From NCBI RefSeq assembly GCF_017831975.1, contig NZ_JAFDSS010000001.1, positions 1,054,001-1,118,000 on the forward strand: 64,000 nt of DNA. Direction: 5' to 3'. Both the position numbers and the translations under genes were made by a program. Numbering within the stretch: position 1 is the first letter of the stretch; each line of letters opens with the position of its first letter. The notes under the pieces were generated by a model. That model saw only the letters and a program-made list of their open reading frames with translations. It searched no databases and had not been told where the DNA came from. Source of the DNA: Microbacterium terrae. Its GTDB lineage: Bacteria; Actinomycetota; Actinomycetes; Actinomycetales; Microbacteriaceae. Shown one piece after another: positions 59,764 through 64,000 of the stretch.

Positions 59764-60674
59764 GGGTGGGTCTGATCCTCTCGGAGGCGTTCACCGGACT
59801 CCGGCGCAACGCGTCTATGGTCATCTCGGTCGTGCTCGTCACGTTCGTGTCGCTCTCGTTCGTCGGTGCGGCCATGCTCATGCAGATGCAGATCGGCACG
59901 ATGCGCGACTTCTGGGTCGACCGTGCGCAGGTCGCGATCTACATGTGCACGTCGATCTCGCAGGCGGCGACCTGCGCCGACGGTGTGGCGACGCAGGAGC
60001 AGCTCGATCAGGTGAGCGCCGACCTCGAGGGTGACGCGCTCGCGCCGCTCATCCGCGACGTGCGCTTCGAGACCCGCGAAGAGGCGTACGACAACGTCAT
60101 CGAGCTTCTCGGTGAGGACTACGCGAGCGTCGTCACCGCCGACCAGCTCAACGAGACGTTCTACATCAACCTCGTCGACCCGACCCTCGCGGACGTCATC
60201 TATGAGGCCTTCAACGGCATGGCGGGTGTCGAGGAGGTCAAGGACGAGCTGCAGTATCTGGAGCCCCTGTTCTCCGCACTCACGATCGCGACGTATCTCG
60301 CGGTCGGCATCGCCGTGCTGATGCTGATCGCCGCAGTGCTCCTCATCGCCACCACGATCCGGCTCTCGGCGTATGCGCGACGGAAAGAACTCGGCATCAT
60401 GCGCCTCGTCGGCGCCTCCAACCGGTTCATCCAGACCCCGTTCGTGCTCGAAGGCGTGTTCGCCGCGCTGATCGGGTCGCTCCTCGCCGGTGGCGCGGTG
60501 ATCGCGGGCATCCATTTCGGCGTGAACGGGTACCTGCGTCAGCGCGTCGAGTTCGTCACGACGTGGGTCGGGCTGGACGAGGCGTGGGTGGTGATCCCGG
60601 TGCTCATCGTGATCGGTGTCGTGCTGGCGGCGCTCTCGGCCGGGTTCGCGATCCGGCGCTGGCTGCGCACATAG
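59760..60674 (+). CDS. ftsX: Cell division permease-like protein FtsX
   Basis: 304 residues with four membrane segments. N-terminal ILSEAFTGLRRNASMVISVVLVTFVSLSFVGAAML, an extracellular domain with two cysteines (MCTSISQAATCAD), then YARRKELGIMRLVGASNRFIQTPFVLEGVFAALIGSLLAGG in outline, as in the ABC permease FtsX family. Signals from FtsE to an outer NlpC/P60-type hydrolase. GTG start overlaps ftsE. Confidence 0.95.
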   Translation: MRVGLILSEAFTGLRRNASMVISVVLVTFVSLSFVGAAMLMQMQIGTMRDFWVDRAQVAIYMCTSISQAATCADGVATQEQLDQVSADLEGDALAPLIRDVRFETREEAYDNVIELLGEDYASVVTADQLNETFYINLVDPTLADVIYEAFNGMAGVEEVKDELQYLEPLFSALTIATYLAVGIAVLMLIAAVLLIATTIRLSAYARRKELGIMRLVGASNRFIQTPFVLEGVFAALIGSLLAGGAVIAGIHFGVNGYLRQRVEFVTTWVGLDEAWVVIPVLIVIGVVLAALSAGFAIRRWLRT

Positions 60675-60698
60675 CACTGCGTGCCGCCGGGCGCGGGG

Positions 60699-60704
60699 TA
60701 GACT
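60699..60704 (+). promoter_or_regulatory. -10 element of the smpB promoter
   Basis: TAGACT, about 63 bases upstream of the smpB ATG, so smpB has a leader and an AGGAG ribosome site (unlike the leaderless neighbours). Confidence 0.45.
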
Positions 60705-60767
60705 GACAGGCTGTCGTGCGCCCGGGACCGGGCATCCGTCATCGCGGCACGCAATCGAGGAGTCACC

Positions 60768-61244
60768 ATGCCCAGGGAACGCGGGGAGTCGGTCATCGCG
60801 ACGAACCGTCGCGCGCGCCACGACTACATCATCGAGAAGACGTACGAGGCGGGCCTCGTGCTCACCGGCACCGAGGTGAAGTCGCTGCGTCAAGGACGTG
60901 CGAACCTCAGCGACGGCTACGCGTACATCGACGGCGGGCAGGCGTACCTCGACGCGGTGCACATTCCGGAGTACTCGCAGGGGCACTGGACCAATCACGC
61001 GGCCAAGCGCACCCGCAAGCTCCTCCTCCACAAGGAGGAGATCGTCAAGCTCTCGCACGCGATCTCGGCCGGCGGGTACACGCTCGTGCCGCTGAAGCTC
61101 TACTTCTCCGACGGCCGCGCCAAGGTCGAGATCGCCGTCGCGAAGGGCAAGCGCGAGTTCGAGAAGCGCCAGACGATCCGCGAGCGCGAAGACAAGCGCG
61201 AAGCGGAGCGCGCCATGCGCGGACGCAACCGCCTGGGCGACTGA
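60768..61244 (+). CDS. smpB: SsrA-binding protein SmpB
   Basis: 158 residues. [57 protein letters not shown] in outline, with [13 protein letters not shown] and the C-terminal [15 protein letters not shown]. Carries tmRNA to stalled ribosomes; its partner ssrA is 0.9 kb downstream. ATG with an AGGAG ribosome site. Terminator hairpin directly after the stop. Confidence 0.96.
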   Translation: MPRERGESVIATNRRARHDYIIEKTYEAGLVLTGTEVKSLRQGRANLSDGYAYIDGGQAYLDAVHIPEYSQGHWTNHAAKRTRKLLLHKEEIVKLSHAISAGGYTLVPLKLYFSDGRAKVEIAVAKGKREFEKRQTIREREDKREAERAMRGRNRLGD

Positions 61245-61266
61245 GCCCGGCGCCTCGCCGCCGGGC
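61245..61266 (+). terminator. smpB terminator hairpin
   Basis: GCCCGGCG and CGCCGGGC form an 8-bp stem with a 6-base loop, starting at the base after the stop codon. No T-run. Confidence 0.6.
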
Positions 61267-61288
61267 CTGCACCCGCGCCGCGGTGATC

Positions 61289-61966
61289 TCAGCGAGCGGC
61301 GAAACGCGCCTCCACGGCAGCGCTGACCACGATCTCCTCCGGCTGCAGCTGCACGCCGCCGCCTGCTGACCCCACTGCATCGGAGGCGAAGGCCTTCGCA
61401 AGCCGCATCGGCGCTGCCGGTGCGGACTCAGGCGCGTCGGCGCGGGTCAGCAGGCCGAGGTCGGCGATCTCGAGCGGAATGACGGATGCCAGGCCGATGG
61501 CCTCGGCGTATGCCGTCGCACGTGCGACAGCCACCCCGACCGCGGCCGATGCGACGTCGCGCTCGGTCGCCGCGCGCGTCTCGGGTGTCAGCCGCCAGTC
61601 GATGTGCGACAGCTGCACCTCTTCGCGCTCGGCGACGTCACCCACCCACCACGACAGCGCTGCGAAGTCGGTGAACGTGGCGCTGAACTCGACGGTGGCG
61701 TAATGCACCGGGGCGAGACGCTTGCCCTCGTTGTTCCAGGGACGCTCCGACCAGATCGACACGCGTCGGCTCGTCCATTCGGCGACGTTGCCGGCGCTCT
61801 TCCGGCTGATGAGATCGTCGCGGACGGGTTCGCTGAGAGCCGAGATCCGTTCGACGACAGCACCGCGCTCCGGTCCTTCGGCGCGGAGCGTGAGGTGCAC
61901 GGTGGCCTGCTCGGGGGCGATGCGGGCTTCGTGCTCGCCGCGGACGGTGATGACGACGTCGCTCAT
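61289..61966 (-). CDS. SIMPL-domain (DUF541) protein
   Basis: 225 residues. VVITVRGEHEARIAPEQATVHLTLRAEG and the later AVGVAVARATAYAEAIGL match the SIMPL domain. No signal peptide, so it is cytoplasmic here, unlike many relatives. Function unknown. ATG is 7 bases from TAGAGT on the minus strand. Convergent with smpB. Confidence 0.85.
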   Translation of the reverse strand: MSDVVITVRGEHEARIAPEQATVHLTLRAEGPERGAVVERISALSEPVRDDLISRKSAGNVAEWTSRRVSIWSERPWNNEGKRLAPVHYATVEFSATFTDFAALSWWVGDVAEREEVQLSHIDWRLTPETRAATERDVASAAVGVAVARATAYAEAIGLASVIPLEIADLGLLTRADAPESAPAAPMRLAKAFASDAVGSAGGGVQLQPEEIVVSAAVEARFAAR

Positions 61967-61973
61967 ACTGGTG

Positions 61974-61979
61974 ACTCTA
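61974..61979 (-). promoter_or_regulatory. -10 element, leaderless start of the SIMPL gene
   Basis: TAGAGT on the minus strand, then 7 bases, then ATG at 61966. Confidence 0.5.
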
Positions 61980-62037
61980 CGCGCTGACCGGGGTCGGTGG
62001 TCTGCGGCGCGGAATGGCGAGGATGCCGGATCCGTTG

Positions 62038-62043
62038 TATCCT
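62038..62043 (+). promoter_or_regulatory. Putative -10 of the ssrA promoter
   Basis: TATCCT, about 75 bases upstream of the mature tmRNA 5' end, consistent with a precursor leader removed by RNase P. A weak -35 (TGGCGA) lies 17 bases upstream. Confidence 0.4.
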
Positions 62044-62118
62044 GATGTGCTCGGGTGTTCGCATCCGGGGTTGGAAATTCCACAGTGTGACAGCGGCCTC
62101 TTCGCACGAAGAGCTCAT

Positions 62119-62489
62119 GGGGATGATCGGTTTCGACATCGCCTGTGACTCTGCGTGAAGCGGGCCGAGGATGCAGGGTTATCTCGTGAACGCTCCCTGC
62201 AAAACCATAACTGCCGAAAAGAAGCAGTCCGCGTTCGCCCTCGCTGCCTGAGCAGCGAGCCCGACGCCGTCAATCCGTGACTGATCCCGTCACGGGTATT
62301 GGCGTCATCTAGGGATCTAGCTGCGTGACGTCGCCTGAGCGTCACGCGGGACTTTCTTCAGGCTGGGCCCGTCGACTTAGGTGTCTGTGACAAAGGTCGG
62401 GGCCGAGCAGAACGCTTCTACAGACTGCGCCCGGAGAAACCGCAGTATTGCAGCGTTGGACGGGGGTTCGATTCCCCCCATCTCCACCA
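62119..62489 (+). ncRNA. ssrA: Transfer-messenger RNA (tmRNA)
   Basis: 371 bases. The 5' end GGGGATGATCGGTTTCGACA and the 3' end CATCTCCACCA pair as a 7-bp acceptor stem; the T-arm is GGGGGTTCGATTCCCCC. The tag is read from the GCC at 62213 (preceded by ATAACT, like the E. coli resume site): AEKKQSAFALAA, stop at 62249-62251. CCA is encoded. Works with the nearby smpB product in ribosome rescue. The resume codon is inferred. Confidence 0.95.
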
Positions 62490-62512
62490 GTGCCGCTGTC
62501 ACGAAGTATCTG

Positions 62513-62552
62513 CCCCGCGATCCCGTGGAAACATCGGGATCGCGGGGCTTTT
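62513..62552 (+). terminator. ssrA intrinsic terminator
   Basis: CCCCGCGATCCCG pairs perfectly with CGGGATCGCGGGG (13 bp) over a 9-base loop, followed by CTTTTC. It is the best intrinsic terminator in the window. Confidence 0.88.
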
Positions 62553-62604
62553 CTGTGCTCGCGGAGCGGCGGCCCGAAACCGAATCGCCCCCGTGCTCCG
62601 TGGT

Positions 62605-63093
62605 TCACCCGGTCGTGCGCTGCGCGTCCATGTGCTGTTCGTGCCACCAGGTGCCGCCGTCATCGTTGGAACACCACCCGTCCCAGGCGAACGTGTCGGG
62701 CGCGATGCCGCTGAATACCCACCTCACACGGCGACCGTCGGCCTGCACGCCCATGAGCTCGACACGATCCTCGACCTCTTCCGCGGTGAGGACGACGTGC
62801 TCCGCGGCTCGCGGACAGAACCAGACGACCCGCCAGCCGACCCGCGAGTCCCACGTGCGCACGGTCGTACCGACCGCAGAACCCGTGGCATCGACGAGAA
62901 CGTCCTGCACCCCGCTTCCGCCGAGTATCCAATCGAACGTCCACACCAGGTCGCTTTCGGACCATGCGCCGGCATCTTCGCTGTACAGCGCGTTGCGAAC
63001 GGTCCATTCGCCCACGAAGCGCCCGAAACCGGCGAGTTCGGACGCGATCTCCAGGGCTGGCCCGTCGGCGAGGAGACTCCGGTGCATACTCAC
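62605..63093 (-). CDS. Hypothetical protein, DUF1579-like
   Basis: 162 residues from the GTG at 63093 (also possible: GTG 63099, ATG 63087). The pattern LAGFGRFVGEWTVRNALYS, TFDWILGGSGVQDVLV, VRTWDSRVGWRVVWFCP and TFAWDGWCSNDDGGTWWHEQ suggests a lipocalin-like beta-barrel, as in DUF1579 proteins. The 63093 start is chosen because it lies 6 bases from TAGATT. No signal peptide. Function unknown. Confidence 0.65.
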   Translation of the reverse strand: MSMHRSLLADGPALEIASELAGFGRFVGEWTVRNALYSEDAGAWSESDLVWTFDWILGGSGVQDVLVDATGSAVGTTVRTWDSRVGWRVVWFCPRAAEHVVLTAEEVEDRVELMGVQADGRRVRWVFSGIAPDTFAWDGWCSNDDGGTWWHEQHMDAQRTTG

Positions 63094-63099
63094 GCGCAC

Positions 63100-63105
63100 A
63101 ATCTA
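63100..63105 (-). promoter_or_regulatory. -10 element, leaderless start of the DUF1579-like gene
   Basis: TAGATT on the minus strand, then 6 bases, then GTG at 63093. Confidence 0.45.
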
Positions 63106-63232
63106 TCCACCGGCACGGACAGTCCGAACGCAGACGCACTGCGATCACCCGGGCGCCCCGATCGCCTGAGGCGTGGGGAGCCTGATGCTCCGAGGACCTC
63201 GAGACCGAGCAGCCGGCCGTGGAGATCGACGT

Positions 63233-63260
63233 CCCCGGCCGTGCCGACATGCCGCCGGGG
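63233..63260 (-). terminator. Hairpin downstream of the last gene
   Basis: CCCCGGC (63233-63239) pairs with GCCGGGG (63254-63260) with a 14-base loop, directly after the stop of the minus-strand gene. Confidence 0.4.
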
Positions 63261-64000
63261 TCAGGGTGACGCGTCGCCGGAGATCCCCTGGCAGATCCCG
63301 TTGGCGCGTGCCAGCTCCTCATCGACGATGAGGCCGTCCCGCGTGACTGTCGGCGTCGCATCGTTGCCCACGATGGCGTACGCGTCGGCGCGGATCGCGT
63401 AGTCCTTCGAAGTGACCGGGTCATTCGTCTCGAAATAGGCGTGCCAGGCGGCGTCGATGAGGATGCACCGGTAGATGCCGCTCGCGTTGTCGGCTTCGCT
63501 GAAGTCTCCGACGCCGAATGGCTCGGTGTGGGGGAGGTCGTCCCAGTCGGGCCACGAGTAACCCGGCGGCAGCGGTTCGGGCCACTCCGCGATCGCCGCC
63601 GCGTACTCGATGGCCTCGCGGTCGGATCCATGCCAGTCCAGCGCCGCTCGGGCGACGATGGTGGTGACGCAGTCGCCGGGCTCGCCGTCGGGCGCGGTGA
63701 CGGCGAGGTCGATCTCGCGCAGCGATGTCCAGACGGCGGGCATCGGGTTGCCCTCGATGCGCCACGTGTACGTCTGTTCAGACGTTGGGAACGGCCCGAG
63801 CTCCACGTCTGTTCCGTCGTCGAGGCATTCGCCGTCCTCTCGTGGATGGAGCGAGCCGCTCGCGGTGAGTTCATCGTGCGGCGTCACCAGGTACACGACC
63901 TGAGCCGTCATCGAGTCGCCGTCGACGCGAACGACGACCCGACCCTTCGTGGAGCCATCCGGCGATTCGAAGGTGCCGAACGCCTCCGCATCCGCGGTGG
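63261..64000 (-). CDS. Hypothetical protein (5' end beyond the window)
   Basis: At least 246 residues; the frame stays open past an internal ATG at 63911 to the window edge (TADAEAFGTFESPDGSTKGRVVVRVDGDSM...), so the start is outside. The visible part has a Trp/Pro/Asp-rich composition (AIAEWPEPLPPGYSWPDWDD), beta-rich segments (TWRIEGNPMPAVWTSLREIDLAV) and four cysteines (GECLDD, GDCVTT, YRCILI, GICQG), which suggests an extracytoplasmic domain with disulphides. A signal peptide or anchor would be in the missing part. I do not recognise the family. Confidence 0.6.
   Translation of the reverse strand, partial: TADAEAFGTFESPDGSTKGRVVVRVDGDSMTAQVVYLVTPHDELTASGSLHPREDGECLDDGTDVELGPFPTSEQTYTWRIEGNPMPAVWTSLREIDLAVTAPDGEPGDCVTTIVARAALDWHGSDREAIEYAAAIAEWPEPLPPGYSWPDWDDLPHTEPFGVGDFSEADNASGIYRCILIDAAWHAYFETNDPVTSKDYAIRADAYAIVGNDATPTVTRDGLIVDEELARANGICQGISGDASP

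Noticed and set aside
62090..62605. Integration of a genomic island at ssrA
   Set aside because: The 3' end of ssrA is followed by its own terminator, and no integrase or duplicated ssrA end is visible before the window ends.

Overview
The window is high-GC DNA (by eye about 70%) with tightly packed genes, frequent GTG starts and many 4-base ATGA/GTGA stop-start overlaps. Gene content points to an actinobacterium of the family Microbacteriaceae, probably Microbacterium or a close relative: an AdnA/AdnB-type helicase-nuclease pair, DUF3107 and DUF3039 proteins, a C50-carotenoid operon, a Ku/LigD pair, a Tad pilus locus, and a tmRNA whose tag reads AEKKQSAFALAA. The assignment is inferred from gene families; no database search was possible.

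Layout. 1-11.2 kb: partial PLDc_N membrane protein, DEAD-box RNA helicase, ferritin-like protein, DUF3107 and a small membrane protein, the two UvrD-like/RecB-nuclease genes adnA and adnB, and a phosphotransferase-fold protein that has lost its catalytic residues. 11.3-20.4 kb: nudC, a UvrD2-like helicase, a ThiF/cyclodehydratase-like protein, a DUF2342 metalloprotease-like protein, a PDZ/Lon-type protease and a UPF0182 membrane protein. This part keeps the gene order of the mycobacterial Rv3202c-Rv3193c block. 20.4-26.6 kb: the carotenoid operon idi-crtE-crtB-crtI-crtYe-crtYf-crtEb on the minus strand, divergent from a MarR/CrtR-type regulator with a palindromic operator between them. 26.7-31.4 kb: tRNA-fMet, DUF6328 protein, nitrilase-family hydrolase, aminotransferase, HtrA-like protease.

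31.4-41.4 kb looks like a cell-surface glycopolymer (teichoic-acid-like) locus: three CDP-glycerol glycerophosphotransferase-family proteins (the first with a one-base frameshift), a GT2 glycosyltransferase, a nucleotidyltransferase, an unknown protein, and an ABC ATPase/permease pair whose ATPase carries an unusual acidic N-terminal extension. 41.5-46.4 kb: DUF3039, pncB, murI, rph, rdgB, a cation diffusion facilitator. 46.4-51.4 kb: NHEJ genes ligD and ku (divergent), DedA protein, tRNA-Leu(TAG), PLDc_N protein. 51.5-56.1 kb: Tad/Flp pilus operon. 56.1-62.5 kb: MFS transporter, then prfB, ftsE, ftsX, smpB and ssrA, with a SIMPL-domain gene between smpB and ssrA. The last 1.5 kb holds two unrecognised genes, the second cut by the window edge.

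A striking regulatory feature is that about eighteen start codons sit 6-9 bases downstream of a TANNNT -10 hexamer (most often TAGGCT), which indicates leaderless transcription. No CRISPR array, insertion sequence, prophage or rRNA was seen, and no gene-free stretch exceeds about 200 bases.
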